A stretch of DNA of 50,882 nucleotides, from the NCBI GenBank assembly GCA_029865345.1, contig JAOUHD010000006.1:1-50882 (forward strand). The letters are read 5' to 3'. Positions 26,505-35,305 of this stretch are shown here, one piece after another. The notes under the pieces were generated by a model, which did not search any database, had not been told where the DNA came from, and saw only the letters and a program-made list of their open reading frames with translations. A program made the translations under genes and the position numbers. Position 1 is the first letter of the stretch, and each line of letters starts with the position of its first letter. The DNA comes from Nitrospira sp. GTDB lineage: Bacteria; Nitrospirota; Nitrospiria; Nitrospirales; Nitrospiraceae.

Positions 26505-26530
26505 GGCCCATCCAGTCGACTGGATGGGCC
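26505..26530 (-). terminator. Perfect 26-bp palindrome, terminator of the mrp operon
   Basis: GGCCCATCCAGTC and its exact complement adjoin without a loop; in RNA the central few bases would form it. On the minus strand TTTCC follows, 28 bases after the stop of the zinc-ribbon/PCP_red gene. On the plus strand the hairpin is followed by TCACG, so it works best for the minus strand. Confidence 0.7.
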
Positions 26531-26558
26531 TCACGACACCAGACTCATGTGGCTCTCA

Positions 26559-27311
26559 CTACATAAACTTCATGAACTTCTCTTTGGTCTCGTCCATCAC
26601 TTGCGCGGTAATGGACGATAACCCACGTCCCTTGGCCAGGCGTTCCACTTCTTTGCGAGCCATGGGGCGGATGAAGTCTGGAATATTTTCCAGCCGCTGT
26701 TCCGCCTCGCGTGACCAGGTCATCCCGTCAGGCGAATCATTCTTTGAATCGTCCATCACTTGCAGCGTGATAGTCTTGAATCCCTGTTTGCGCGCGTAGG
26801 TCTCAACACTGCCCTGAACCATCGGCTTCACGAAGGCCGGAAGCCGGTCGAGCTTCTCCTTCGCATCGGCCGTCCAGGTGAATTCAGACGCAGCAGATCC
26901 GCCGTTCGCAGGTTTGCCACTGGCTGTCAGCCCCATCTCGGCCACCATGGCGGAGAATGGACAGCCACTCGCTTTTTCAGGCGCCTTGGCAGGCGACGCA
27001 GCAGCGACAGAAACAGCCGGCTGACCTCCTTGAATTTTCTCATTCAAATAGGCCGCCATCTGACCAGGGGCTGGGGTGGCTTCGGTCTTCAACGTACCCT
27101 TCGTCATCTCGAATGGTTCAGCCTCAACGGTGCGCCCCCCCAGCTTTACTCCGAGGGAACTGACCATCTGGGTTTCACCAGGATTCGTCACCATGGAGAA
27201 CTTGGCATTGCAAGACGGACAGCCGAAAAACACGCCCAGCGTGCCCTCCCCTGGTTTTTCCACCTTTTCGAAGTTCATGTATGTTTCACAGTTGAGGCAT
27301 ACGAATTTCAT
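26559..27311 (-). CDS. Zinc-ribbon protein with two PCP_red-like domains
   Basis: A 250-residue soluble protein. The N-terminus is a zinc ribbon (C5/C8 and C31/C34), followed by a long low-complexity Ala/Pro/Lys linker with a lone CPF motif (C117). Two PCP_red-like units complete it, opening at W146 (FTWTADAKEKLDRLP) and W199 (MTWSREAEQRLENIP), each with a P-x-F(V/I)(K/R)P helix and an ITxQVMD ending. It is the second gene after the Mrp ATPase, 24 bases behind it. The PCP_red unit is known from protochlorophyllide reductase; here the partner is an Fe-S carrier ATPase, so a part in cofactor handling is a reasonable guess, not shown. Confidence 0.8.
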   Translation of the reverse strand: MKFVCLNCETYMNFEKVEKPGEGTLGVFFGCPSCNAKFSMVTNPGETQMVSSLGVKLGGRTVEAEPFEMTKGTLKTEATPAPGQMAAYLNEKIQGGQPAVSVAAASPAKAPEKASGCPFSAMVAEMGLTASGKPANGGSAASEFTWTADAKEKLDRLPAFVKPMVQGSVETYARKQGFKTITLQVMDDSKNDSPDGMTWSREAEQRLENIPDFIRPMARKEVERLAKGRGLSSITAQVMDETKEKFMKFM

Positions 27312-27335
27312 GGGTCTCCTCTTCAGTGCATCGTG

Positions 27336-28256
27336 TTACAGTTGTTCGGCCAACACCTTCTTGTAATCGATGAGCGTCCTGATGCGCCCAGCTATTTCCT
27401 GGTACCGTTGAATGGTCGGATAGGTTTCGTCGAGCAACGGCTCCCCCTTGTCGAAGGTACGGGCGAGGATCCGGTCGAAGGGAATACGTCCGAGCAGCGG
27501 CAAATCCAGCATCTCACACATCGCCTCGGTATTGCCTTCGAACAACTCGTTCACCTCCCCACAAGAAGGGCAGCGATACTCACTCATATTTTCGACAATG
27601 CCCATGACCTTGATACCTATGTCGCGAGCATAGGTCACCGACTTCTGCACCACATCCGATGCCACTTCTGATGGTGTCGTCACGACAATCGCTCCTGCCA
27701 GGTCAGGAATAAACCCGGCAATGACCGGCGGTTTGTCCGCTGCGGCCCCCGGAGGGAGATCGACCAGTAGATAATCGAGCTCACCCCAGACGACATCGGC
27801 CAGAAACTCTCGAATGACATTCATTTCCATCAACCCTAACCAGACCGGGCTGACATCCATCGGCCCTTTCCAACGAACCGGCGATGCATCATCCAAGAAG
27901 AAGTCCATCGATGCGACTTTTACCCCGAGCGGCCCGATCGGGGGAATCGCCCCCTCAGGCGTCATCGTCAATGATCGACCGTGCAATCCCAACATGCGAG
28001 GCACACAAGGCCCGTTCAAATCCACGTCTAAGAGTCCGACCTTTGCGCCTTGGCGCGCAAAGGCCAACGCCAAGTTGACCGTGGTCATACTCTTACCCAC
28101 GCCGCCTTTTCCGCTCATGACCACCAGCTTGTGCGTGATACCGGCCATGCGTGCATGGACCAGTTTGGTATTTTCTGAAATCTGCGCGCGCACTTTGGCG
28201 TCGTCTGAATACTTCAAATTGCGAAGAATGGCTTTCAGATCTTTTTCGACCGCCAT
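27336..28256 (-). CDS. Mrp/ApbC-type iron-sulfur carrier P-loop ATPase
   Basis: ATP-dependent scaffold that passes iron-sulfur clusters to client proteins. The deviant Walker A SGKGGVGKSMTT is at about 48-59, DVDLNGP near 78-83, VDLPPG near 165-170, and the cluster-binding CPSC (C229/C232) near the C-terminus. At 306 residues it has the normal length and carries no N-terminal MIP18/DUF59 domain beyond a short helical lead. AAGGGA precedes the ATG. It heads a two-gene operon with the zinc-ribbon/PCP_red protein. Confidence 0.93.
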   Translation of the reverse strand: MAVEKDLKAILRNLKYSDDAKVRAQISENTKLVHARMAGITHKLVVMSGKGGVGKSMTTVNLALAFARQGAKVGLLDVDLNGPCVPRMLGLHGRSLTMTPEGAIPPIGPLGVKVASMDFFLDDASPVRWKGPMDVSPVWLGLMEMNVIREFLADVVWGELDYLLVDLPPGAAADKPPVIAGFIPDLAGAIVVTTPSEVASDVVQKSVTYARDIGIKVMGIVENMSEYRCPSCGEVNELFEGNTEAMCEMLDLPLLGRIPFDRILARTFDKGEPLLDETYPTIQRYQEIAGRIRTLIDYKKVLAEQL

Positions 28257-28298
28257 AACGAAAATCCCTTGCTAACTGTGCGAATTGACAGAGGTTGA

Positions 28299-28327
28299 CC
28301 GTAACACATGGATTTCTGGTGAGTCAA
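28299..28327 (-). promoter_or_regulatory. Probable promoter of the mrp operon
   Basis: Minus-strand TTGACT (28327-28322), 17-base spacer, TTACGG (28304-28299), about 40 bases before the Mrp start. Confidence 0.45.
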
Positions 28328-28346
28328 ACTCACACATCCAGTCCAC

Positions 28347-28372
28347 CAGATGGCACAGACAGATGGCACAGA
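28347..28372. repeat. Tandem duplication of 13 bp in a 312-bp gene-free stretch
   Basis: CAGATGGCACAGA occurs twice head to tail. The surrounding gap 28257-28568 otherwise holds the mrp promoter and a short GC hairpin (GGAGGC/GCCTCC near 28525-28540) that could end transcription of the helix-hairpin-helix gene. An ATG at 28421 has an AGGAG 8 bases upstream, but its frame soon runs antisense into the neighbouring gene. I see no convincing gene there. Confidence 0.5.
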
Positions 28373-28568
28373 TTCCGGTGGCTAACGTCACCGCTCAGCT
28401 GACGCCGGAGGAGTGAAGCAATGGAAGAGACCAAAAACACTCGTACTCTGGGCGGTCGGCTGGGATGGCTTGTCATGCAGGCGACCCTGGATTCCAATAT
28501 GGGAGGGGTGAATCCCCTGGGTACGGAGGCCCAGCCTCCTCCAATGGCTTTCGCAATGAAGAGCCATC

Positions 28569-30110
28569 TTAGTGTGTATCCGGCGTCGTACCCGTGGGCC
28601 CATCGTCGCCGAGCCGCTTCTTATACTTTTTGTAGTACTCGACCTGCGCATTCTGCACCCAATTCTCTCGTTGGATACGCCCCCCAAAGTTGGGTAATAA
28701 GAACTCGAATTTGTCGATGTCCGCCTGACTCCAGGTTGCCACCTGACGGAACCAGAAGACGCCCCGCTTGTGGAGAAACCGTTCTAACGCCGGCCCAACC
28801 CCACGGATGTGTTTCAGGTCATCAAGCGACTCCCCGGCCGCTTGACTCTCATCTGACGGCGCAGCGTCACCGGCATGGGTGAGGTCCACCGCCTGCTCAC
28901 GAACGGTTTCAATCGGTATCTCTCCATTCGTTTCAGCAGCGGTCTCGCTCCGCTGCACGGTACCGTTCTCTCCAACCTGGGAATACGCGGCTTGGAGCTG
29001 ATCGATCTGCGCACGAAGGTCAGGACTCTCACTCGGGGGCTCGCCGTCACCGAGCCACTGCTTATGCTTCTTGTAGTGCTCAACCCTAGCACTCTGCACC
29101 CAGCGTTCTCGTTGAATACGCCCTGAAAAGTTGGGTAAGAGGAACTCGAATTTGTCGATGTCCGCCTGGCCCCAGGTTGCCACCTGACGGAACCAGAAAA
29201 CGCCCCGCTTGTGGAGGAACCGCTCTAACGCCGGCCCGACCCCGCGGATGTGCTTCAGATCGTCGGGCGACTCCCCGGCCGCTTGGCCCTCATCCGACGG
29301 CGCACTAGTACTGGTATGGGCCAGATCTCCTGCAGGCTCGCTGATCGTCTCAACCAGCACTTCCCCATTCTGCACGACAATCTGCTCAGCGGGAGTCTCA
29401 ATCCGCGTCTCGACAACCTTCTCATTGGCCTGTAACGACGTGGCCAGGAGTTCAGCAATCCGTGCCCGAAGTTCGGCGATCACGGCCACTTCGCTTTCTA
29501 CGGCCTTGATCCGGGCTAGCTTCTCTGGATTGTCGAGTGGCACCTCCCCATTCTGTTCCGTGGGAGTTACGATCCGCTTCTCAACGACCCCTTCACAGGC
29601 CTCCAACACCGCGGCCCGGAGCTCAGTCATCTGCGCACGAAGATCGGTGATCACAGCGACCTTGTCTTCTAACACCTTGATCCGGGCCAGCTGCTCCGGA
29701 TTGTCGACCGGCACCAACACCCGCCCTTCGCGACGCCTCTCCCCGGCCTGTGAAGAAAAGGGTTTGAGCTGAGCGATCTGCGTAAACAGCCCAGCGATCA
29801 TGGCAACCTCGCCTTCCAACGCCTTGATCCGAGCCAGCTGCTCCGGATTGTCGACTGGCCGATCTACGACCTTCTCCACCGGTACTTCGACACGTTTCAG
29901 CACCACACGTTCCACCGGCACCTCGACCCGCTTCTCAACCGTTCGAACCTCTGGCGGTTGACTCGCGAGCATGGTGACCTTACCCATAAGGCGCTCCACC
30001 TCACGACGCTTGTCATCTATCACTGGTCCCAGCACCATCCCCTTGATCCCCCACCCCAGGAAACCAGCTCCCACCATCGTCCAAAGCCAGCATGTCCAGT
30101 GCGCAAACAT
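28569..30110 (-). CDS. Membrane-anchored coiled-coil protein with two helix-hairpin-helix modules
   Basis: A 513-residue protein. One transmembrane helix (about 7-29) is followed by a long helical region with repeats: VEVPVERVV/VEVPVEKVV near 63-83, and three units beginning DNPE(Q/K)LARIK near 88, 137 and 194. Two nearly identical 86-residue modules follow (about 271-356 and 418-503), each with DDLKHIRGVGPALERFLH, FRQVATWxQADIDKFEFLLP and GRIQRExWVQ. The module matches the helix-hairpin-helix domain of predicted flap-endonuclease-like proteins (H3TH type) that binds DNA without known catalysis. TGATG couples the start to the OmpA gene (a GTG at 30113 is the alternative). Membrane topology places the modules in the cytoplasm if the N-terminus is outside. 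Role unknown. Confidence 0.85.
   Translation of the reverse strand: MFAHWTCWLWTMVGAGFLGWGIKGMVLGPVIDDKRREVERLMGKVTMLASQPPEVRTVEKRVEVPVERVVLKRVEVPVEKVVDRPVDNPEQLARIKALEGEVAMIAGLFTQIAQLKPFSSQAGERRREGRVLVPVDNPEQLARIKVLEDKVAVITDLRAQMTELRAAVLEACEGVVEKRIVTPTEQNGEVPLDNPEKLARIKAVESEVAVIAELRARIAELLATSLQANEKVVETRIETPAEQIVVQNGEVLVETISEPAGDLAHTSTSAPSDEGQAAGESPDDLKHIRGVGPALERFLHKRGVFWFRQVATWGQADIDKFEFLLPNFSGRIQRERWVQSARVEHYKKHKQWLGDGEPPSESPDLRAQIDQLQAAYSQVGENGTVQRSETAAETNGEIPIETVREQAVDLTHAGDAAPSDESQAAGESLDDLKHIRGVGPALERFLHKRGVFWFRQVATWSQADIDKFEFLLPNFGGRIQRENWVQNAQVEYYKKYKKRLGDDGPTGTTPDTH
28605..28862 (-). repeat. Helix-hairpin-helix module, copy 2
   Basis: A 258-base direct repeat of 29046-29303 within the same gene. 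The two differ at scattered, often third-codon, positions and stay in frame, which points to a fairly recent internal duplication followed by selection on the protein. Confidence 0.85.
29046..29303 (-). repeat. Helix-hairpin-helix module, copy 1
   Basis: Partner of the repeat at 28605-28862. The stretch AACTCGAATTTGTCGATGTC and much of its surroundings are shared exactly on the plus strand. Confidence 0.85.
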
Positions 30111-30688
30111 CACGGCTGCTCTCCCTTGGTTCCGATGGAGAATTCGATCTGCCGGTTTTGCTGGCGCCCCTCCTCGGTAGAATTCTCGGTGATCAGTCGC
30201 GACGCTCCATACCCTTTGGGAGTCAGACGATCAGTAACGATCCCTTTTGAGACCAGATAGTCGACGACGGCCTTGGCCCGCTGTTCCGAGAGAACCCGAT
30301 TCGTGGGCTCCGGTCCGACATTGTCTGTATGGCCGCCAACTTCAAAGGCAGCCGTGGGATCTTCTTGTAAAATCGTGGCCACACCATTCAGGACAGCTTT
30401 CCCCTCCGGCAGTAGCGTAGCGCTATTGATTCGGAACATCATCGTTGTCCCCATCAGCAGCTCATCAATCTTCTTTTTGAGCACAGCTGATGCTGGTACT
30501 AATGGCACTGGTGGCGGTGCTAGTAATGGCCGTGACTCGATGATTTTCGGAGTCGGCAGAGAAGTTTCTACTGGTTTTTCAAATGCGACCGGTGGAGACG
30601 ACGTGACTGATCCTTCGCCACAGAAGAGGAACACGGTGCCAAGAATGAATAATCCGAGGAGTGCGAAGAACGGGTCCTTGCCCTGCAT
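30110..30688 (-). CDS. OmpA-family peptidoglycan-binding membrane protein
   Basis: About 192 residues: one hydrophobic helix (about 6-25), a proline-rich linker, then an OmpA-like domain (about 80-185) with FRINSATLLPEGKAVL, GGHTDNVGPEPTN, LSEQRAKAVVDYL and RQNRQIEF. The domain binds diaminopimelate in peptidoglycan. The cysteine at the end of the helix is not in a lipobox context, so it is probably an inner-membrane-anchored protein spanning to the wall. The ATG at 30688 has AGAGGA 5 bases upstream; the frame is open to 30715. Its stop is fused to the start of the helix-hairpin-helix gene, so both are made together. Confidence 0.9.
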   Translation of the reverse strand: MQGKDPFFALLGLFILGTVFLFCGEGSVTSSPPVAFEKPVETSLPTPKIIESRPLLAPPPVPLVPASAVLKKKIDELLMGTTMMFRINSATLLPEGKAVLNGVATILQEDPTAAFEVGGHTDNVGPEPTNRVLSEQRAKAVVDYLVSKGIVTDRLTPKGYGASRLITENSTEEGRQQNRQIEFSIGTKGEQP

Positions 30689-30812
30689 AACAGTCCTCTT
30701 CGCTAAGGAGAGCAACCTAGCACACCGGAGCAGAATATTGCTGAATGGGGAAATCCGTCAAGGGGTTGGTCTTGCGCCATCGTCTTCTGAGGGGTTCGAA
30801 CTGATGGGCTTG

Positions 30813-32657
30813 CTAGATGGAATATTGAAAGACCGGCTTCGCCCCAATCGCCTGAGCCAGGACGCCTCGGCGTTTCAATTCATCGATGATGCGAGCGGTA
30901 GCACCATCGAAATCAGTAGGACCGCTGAGGACGACGTCGGTATTTGGCGGAGGCTCTTCTTCTGTCTTACTCATGTGGACGGCAATGACCGGTGCGGGGT
31001 GGACGAGTGTCCTAATCGCCTGTGCGGCTTCTTGGTAGGCGAGGCCGAAGGGATTGGTGGTAGACACCACGATGAGGCCCGTGTCGGTCAGGAGACGCGC
31101 AACTTCGCCATAGCGTCGAGCCATTTCCGTTGTCTGTCCCCGCTCTTCCTCGTTCAGATCCGCATCCAACCCACGACGCAGATTTTCTCCGTCCAATAGG
31201 TAGGCATGGCGTCCGTCCGCGACGAGACGGCCTTCAAGCTTTCTGGCCAGGAATGATTTGCCAGTATGTCGTCCCCCGGTAATCAGGACCACTGCGGCTC
31301 GATGGCCATACTGTTGTGCTCGGTCTTCAACTGTGACCTCGCCCTTGACCCACGCAAAATCACGCCGCCTGGCTTCTTCGCGGAGAAATTCCTGATCGTC
31401 ATGGACCAGTTCGGTAATGATGCCCCCGCCCGCAATATCGTATTCGTCTACTAAAACAAACCGGCCCGTAGCCTCGAACGACGCCGAAAGGTCGAACGCC
31501 ACCGGCGTTTTAGTGCGCAAGGTCAATTCAGCTACCTGATTCTTATTCACCGTATTGCTGCCCTGTTGCTGAGCCAAGTCCATCGTATCGATAATCCGAT
31601 GGATCGACGCCACCTCGCAGTCCACTTCTTTAGTCGCCACGCGCAAGAGATATTTGCGCTCTTTTTCGAGGGGTCTCTTGCCGAGCCAAAACAGGTTAGC
31701 CCGAAAGGCCGTGGAGACGGACGGAAGGTGCTCCTGGTGCGAGGCGATCTCCCCGCGCTCCACAAAGATCTGGTCATCGAGCGTCACACCGATCGATTGC
31801 CCTGCCTGGCCCTCTGCCGGTTGCGGCTCAATATTGAAAGCCTCCACCGTCCGGATATTGGCCCGTTTGTTCGAGGGCGAGAACACGAGATGGTCGCCGA
31901 CCTTCAGACGCCCAGCAGCAATACGACCGGTGATAATGCGGCGCGCATCAAACTTATAGACGTCCTGTACCGGCATTCGGAGAGGTTGTTCCGAACGAGC
32001 TGCTTCTTTCTGGAACCCACCGAGCGTTTCCAGGACGGTCGCGCCGGTATACCAGGGCATCTGCTTGCTGCGATTGGCGATGTTGTCGCCGAGCTTGGCA
32101 CTCACTGGTATGAACTGCGACGGCACAGCCTTGAACTGCCCCAGAAATTCACGATACTCTTTTTCAATCCCCTCGAACACGTCTTGCCGGTAACCCACCA
32201 AATCCATCTTGTTGACCACCACCGCAAACTGTCGGACACCCAGCAACGACAAGAGATAGCCGTGTTTCTTGGACTGCTCCTTCACGCCTTCCAACGCATC
32301 AATGAGCAACAGTGCCGCCTCGGCCCGCGCTGCACCGGAAATCATGTTCTTGAGAAACTCTTTGTGCCCGGGCGCATCGATGATGATGTATTGCCGACCC
32401 TTCCACATGAAAAACGTGCGAGCCGTATCGATCGTAATCCCCTGCTCCTGCTCTTCGAGAAAGGCGTCGAAGAGGAAAGCATATTCGAAGTCCTTCCCCT
32501 GTTGCTTGCAGATAGCCTGCACTTTTTCCAACTTACCGTCGGGAAGGGAGTCGGTATCGGCATACAGTCGGCCGAGTAATGTGGACTTGCCATGATCCAC
32601 ATGGCCAACGATCACAATATTCAAATTTTCAGACGGCTTTGTTTCGATCAGTGTCAT
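30813..32657 (-). CDS. cysN: Sulfate adenylyltransferase subunit CysN fused to a degenerate APS-kinase-like domain
   Basis: The GTPase subunit of ATP sulfurylase: G1 GHVDHGKST (18-26), DAPGHKE (94-100), NKMD (149-152), then two beta barrels. Residues about 450-614 form a CysC-like tail with a P-loop GGRHTGKS (461-468) and LDGEN (488-492). The usual FISP is TTNP (531-534), and the segment that normally contains KGLYxKA and FTGI is missing, leaving the tail about 30 residues short. APS kinase activity is therefore doubtful, which agrees with an APS-type reductase in the same operon. Last gene of the sulfate operon, 51 bases after cysD. Confidence 0.93.
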   Translation of the reverse strand: MTLIETKPSENLNIVIVGHVDHGKSTLLGRLYADTDSLPDGKLEKVQAICKQQGKDFEYAFLFDAFLEEQEQGITIDTARTFFMWKGRQYIIIDAPGHKEFLKNMISGAARAEAALLLIDALEGVKEQSKKHGYLLSLLGVRQFAVVVNKMDLVGYRQDVFEGIEKEYREFLGQFKAVPSQFIPVSAKLGDNIANRSKQMPWYTGATVLETLGGFQKEAARSEQPLRMPVQDVYKFDARRIITGRIAAGRLKVGDHLVFSPSNKRANIRTVEAFNIEPQPAEGQAGQSIGVTLDDQIFVERGEIASHQEHLPSVSTAFRANLFWLGKRPLEKERKYLLRVATKEVDCEVASIHRIIDTMDLAQQQGSNTVNKNQVAELTLRTKTPVAFDLSASFEATGRFVLVDEYDIAGGGIITELVHDDQEFLREEARRRDFAWVKGEVTVEDRAQQYGHRAAVVLITGGRHTGKSFLARKLEGRLVADGRHAYLLDGENLRRGLDADLNEEERGQTTEMARRYGEVARLLTDTGLIVVSTTNPFGLAYQEAAQAIRTLVHPAPVIAVHMSKTEEEPPPNTDVVLSGPTDFDGATARIIDELKRRGVLAQAIGAKPVFQYSI

Positions 32658-32708
32658 ATTTCATTACTCTCCAGAATGCTCAAACGGACAGACCCGTCAG
32701 CATTCTGC

Positions 32709-33506
32709 CTACATGTATCCATCCTTGCGGAGAAGCTCCATTCCCCGACCTTCGTCCTGCGCTCGGCCTGACCGCTCGGCCACGGTGGTGTGGCGAAGCT
32801 CTTCGATGATCTCGTCCACCGTCTTAGCCGTGGACTTGATCGGTGTAGTGCAGGGAGCACACCCAAGGCTGCGGTAACGTATCCCCTCACCTTTATCGAG
32901 GTACAAGTCGATGAAGGGAATATTTTCGAGCTTGATGTATTCCCAAATATTGATTTCAGTCCAGTCCAAAAGAGGATGAATCCGAATGTGCGTACCGGGC
33001 GGAAATGTGGTCTTGTACTGGTCCCAGAGCTCAGGCGGCTGATCCCGAAAATCCCAATCTCCGTGTTTATCGCGCGGGGAAAAGTATCGCTCCTTGGCCC
33101 TCGTGCCCTCTTCGTCTGCGCGGACACCGAGGATGACGCCGGTGTATCCCTTGTGCTCCAAGAGTTGCTTGAGACCGTTCGTTTTTAAGGCGGTGCAACA
33201 GACGACGCGGCCCATCGTGTGGTTCATACCCGCCGCCAGGGCCTCTTTGTTCTGGCCAACGACCAAATTCAATCGCCATTCCCGAGCGAGACGGTCACGA
33301 TACTCGATCATTGCCGGAATTTTGTAACTGGTATCGACATGCAGGAGCGGGAACGGGACATGCCCGAAAAAGGCCTTGCGGGCCAGCCACAATAGCACCG
33401 TCGAGTCCTTCCCCATGGACCAGAGCATGGCGAGATTATTGAAATGCTTGTAGGCTTCTCGGAGAATATAGACGCTTTGATCTTCCAGTTGCCGCAGGTG
33501 TTTCAT
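32709..33506 (-). CDS. cysD: Sulfate adenylyltransferase subunit 2
   Basis: Catalytic subunit of ATP sulfurylase, making APS from sulfate and ATP with CysN. It is a 265-residue PP-loop enzyme with SMGKDST (near 30-36), [24 protein letters not shown] and [11 protein letters not shown]. The ATG at 33506 opens the typical MxHLxQLExxSVxILREAY. The frame extends to 33593, but the extra part overlaps the preceding gene. It lies 25 bases after the glycosyltransferase-like gene. Confidence 0.95.
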   Translation of the reverse strand: MKHLRQLEDQSVYILREAYKHFNNLAMLWSMGKDSTVLLWLARKAFFGHVPFPLLHVDTSYKIPAMIEYRDRLAREWRLNLVVGQNKEALAAGMNHTMGRVVCCTALKTNGLKQLLEHKGYTGVILGVRADEEGTRAKERYFSPRDKHGDWDFRDQPPELWDQYKTTFPPGTHIRIHPLLDWTEINIWEYIKLENIPFIDLYLDKGEGIRYRSLGCAPCTTPIKSTAKTVDEIIEELRHTTVAERSGRAQDEGRGMELLRKDGYM

Positions 33507-33531
33507 ACCCCAAATCCTTCCGCCTTTCGTC

Positions 33532-34572
33532 CTACACTGCGACCTGCTGTCGCACCAAGTCATCAAGCTTACGCACCGCCGCGCCACTCTCAATGGCTTC
33601 GCGCGCCGCCGGGAAGCAGGTCGAAAACGACGTCCCTTTCCCCGCTGCGTACAGTAACATCGCGGCGTTCATGAGGACCCACTCTTTTGGCCCGCCCTGC
33701 ACTCGATTCTGAAGAATATGGCGGAGCAGATCCGCCTCCTTTTCTCGCTGATCGGGGGGAAACCCGGCCATCTCCCGTGATGGGATAAAGGTCAGTCCAA
33801 AATCTTTCGGAGTTATCTCCAACGGTCTGATGCGTTCATCGCGAAGCTCCAGAACTCTCGTCGCCATCGAGGCAGACAACTCCGGATCGCCCTCGACGCC
33901 ACGAATCACCATCCCCCGCGGACACCCAAGCATTCGTAACGCTTCAGCCGTTTTCTCGAAGTGCGGTGGATGCGACAATCCCACCACCTGCACTTTAGCC
34001 CGAGCAGGGTTCAATAACCTGGCAATCGGATGAAACACGTTCCTGACACCAAGCTCTTGGCGCATCTCCAAGAATCGGTACACAGGTGGATGATAGAGTC
34101 CGATATCGAGATAGGCGAAACCGTTCCTGTGTACTTGTTCACTCACCCGCTTAGGGTCTGCATCCACCGAAATACCTAAGGCCTTCAGTACCCCAGCAGT
34201 ACCTGGTCGCCCAGGAATGCCGTCATACCCGTGCATCAACACTGCGGCTCCAGCTGAAACCGCAACGATCGAGGCGGCAACGATGGCATGAAATGTATCC
34301 TGCTTCCCGGCATAACTCGGCACATCGACGAGTGCTAAATCTTTCGAAACTGCAAGGGGTGGCACATACTGACGTGCCGCAGCCGTCAATGCCGCAAGTT
34401 CAGTGACTGACTCTGACTTAAACCGCATGGCGATGAGAAAAGCCCCGACCTGTGCCGGCGTGGCCTCCCCTTCAATCAACGCCTTCATCGCCTGCTTACA
34501 CTCATCCCATGTCAGGTCTTTGGAAGCCTTTGGCCCTTTGGCGATCTTGGCAAGAATCTCTTGAATCGGCAT
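33532..34572 (-). CDS. Glycosyltransferase family 3 protein, TrpD2/anthranilate phosphoribosyltransferase-like
   Basis: A 346-residue protein with the fold of anthranilate phosphoribosyltransferase. The helical N-terminal domain ([35 protein letters not shown]) is clear, as is the nucleoside-phosphorylase-like core. The PRPP loop is not the usual GTGGD but [13 protein letters not shown], and MHGYDG replaces the normal H-G region, as in TrpD2/YbiB proteins, some of which bind nucleic acids and lack phosphoribosyl transfer. The ATG at 34572 follows the cysH stop by one base (TAACATG), so it is tightly coupled to sulfur genes and unlinked to trp genes. A tryptophan role is unlikely. Confidence 0.85.
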   Translation of the reverse strand: MPIQEILAKIAKGPKASKDLTWDECKQAMKALIEGEATPAQVGAFLIAMRFKSESVTELAALTAAARQYVPPLAVSKDLALVDVPSYAGKQDTFHAIVAASIVAVSAGAAVLMHGYDGIPGRPGTAGVLKALGISVDADPKRVSEQVHRNGFAYLDIGLYHPPVYRFLEMRQELGVRNVFHPIARLLNPARAKVQVVGLSHPPHFEKTAEALRMLGCPRGMVIRGVEGDPELSASMATRVLELRDERIRPLEITPKDFGLTFIPSREMAGFPPDQREKEADLLRHILQNRVQGGPKEWVLMNAAMLLYAAGKGTSFSTCFPAAREAIESGAAVRKLDDLVRQQVAV

Positions 34573-34573
34573 G

Positions 34574-35290
34574 TTACGCCTTATGTAATCCACACTCGGT
34601 TTTGGTAAAGCTCTTCCAGCGCCCGGCGCGCGGATCATCGCCAAGCGCCACGGGTGCTGTGCAGTACGTGCACCCAATACTGGGATAGTTGTGATCGTGG
34701 AGCGGATTGTAGGGAACTTCGTAGACCTTGATGTAGCTCCACACATCGGCCCACGTCCATCGAGCCAGTGGGTTCACCTTGATCAATTTAAATTTCTCGT
34801 CCCACTCGATCAAACCGGCATTCGCACGGGACGGTGCTTGATCCCGCCTGATGCCCGTAATCCAGGCGTCATAGCCTTTGAGGACGCGAGTCAGTGGCTC
34901 GACCTTCCGCAATTGACAGCACTGATCTGGATGGCTAGCCCACAGGGCGTCGCCATGGGATTCTGCTTGTTGTTGAGGTGTCAGCAATGACTTCACTTGG
35001 ATCACTTGCGCTGGTTTCAACTGGTACCTTTCGATGATCCGATCCCGCGTGGCATAAGTCTCGGGAAACAAAAAATCGGTATCGAGATAAAACAACGGCA
35101 CGGAGGGGTTGATGCGATGCACCATGTCGACGAGAACCACGTCTTCCGCCCCAAAACTACAGGCGAGAACCATCTTCTGCCCGTATCGCTCGATAGCAGC
35201 CGCCAGCACATCTTGAGGCGGCTTCGTCTCAAAAGATGCGCTCCAGGCTTTGAGCTCTTCGACCAGTTCAGAACGGCCAGTTACAGTCAT
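34574..35290 (-). CDS. cysH: Adenylylsulfate (APS) reductase, CysH family
   Basis: Reduces activated sulfate to sulfite with thioredoxin or glutaredoxin. Of the 238 residues, the cysteine pair C124/C125 (DQCCQLRK) and C207/C210 (GCTYC) form the 4Fe-4S site that marks APS-specific reductases, and ECGLH (C233) near the C-terminus is the catalytic cysteine. SFGAED (45-50) is the PP-loop. PAPS-specific enzymes lack the CC...CxxC set, so this one should use APS directly. It is 15 bases after the sulfite reductase gene. Confidence 0.95.
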   Translation of the reverse strand: MTVTGRSELVEELKAWSASFETKPPQDVLAAAIERYGQKMVLACSFGAEDVVLVDMVHRINPSVPLFYLDTDFLFPETYATRDRIIERYQLKPAQVIQVKSLLTPQQQAESHGDALWASHPDQCCQLRKVEPLTRVLKGYDAWITGIRRDQAPSRANAGLIEWDEKFKLIKVNPLARWTWADVWSYIKVYEVPYNPLHDHNYPSIGCTYCTAPVALGDDPRAGRWKSFTKTECGLHKA

Positions 35291-35305
35291 GGCAATCCGA
35301 TCCCT

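Noticed and set aside
28347-28372. CRISPR-like repeat
   Set aside because: Only two 13-bp units with no spacer; no cas genes and no repeat-spacer pattern anywhere in the window.
28421-28882. Plus-strand frame of 153 codons with a fine AGGAG before its ATG
   Set aside because: Two thirds of it is antisense to the well-supported helix-hairpin-helix gene and its composition looks like a shadow; only about 49 codons lie in free sequence and they show no motif.
33532-34572. Naming the gene trpD
   Set aside because: The PRPP-binding GTGGD loop is absent and it lies in a sulfur operon without trp genes.
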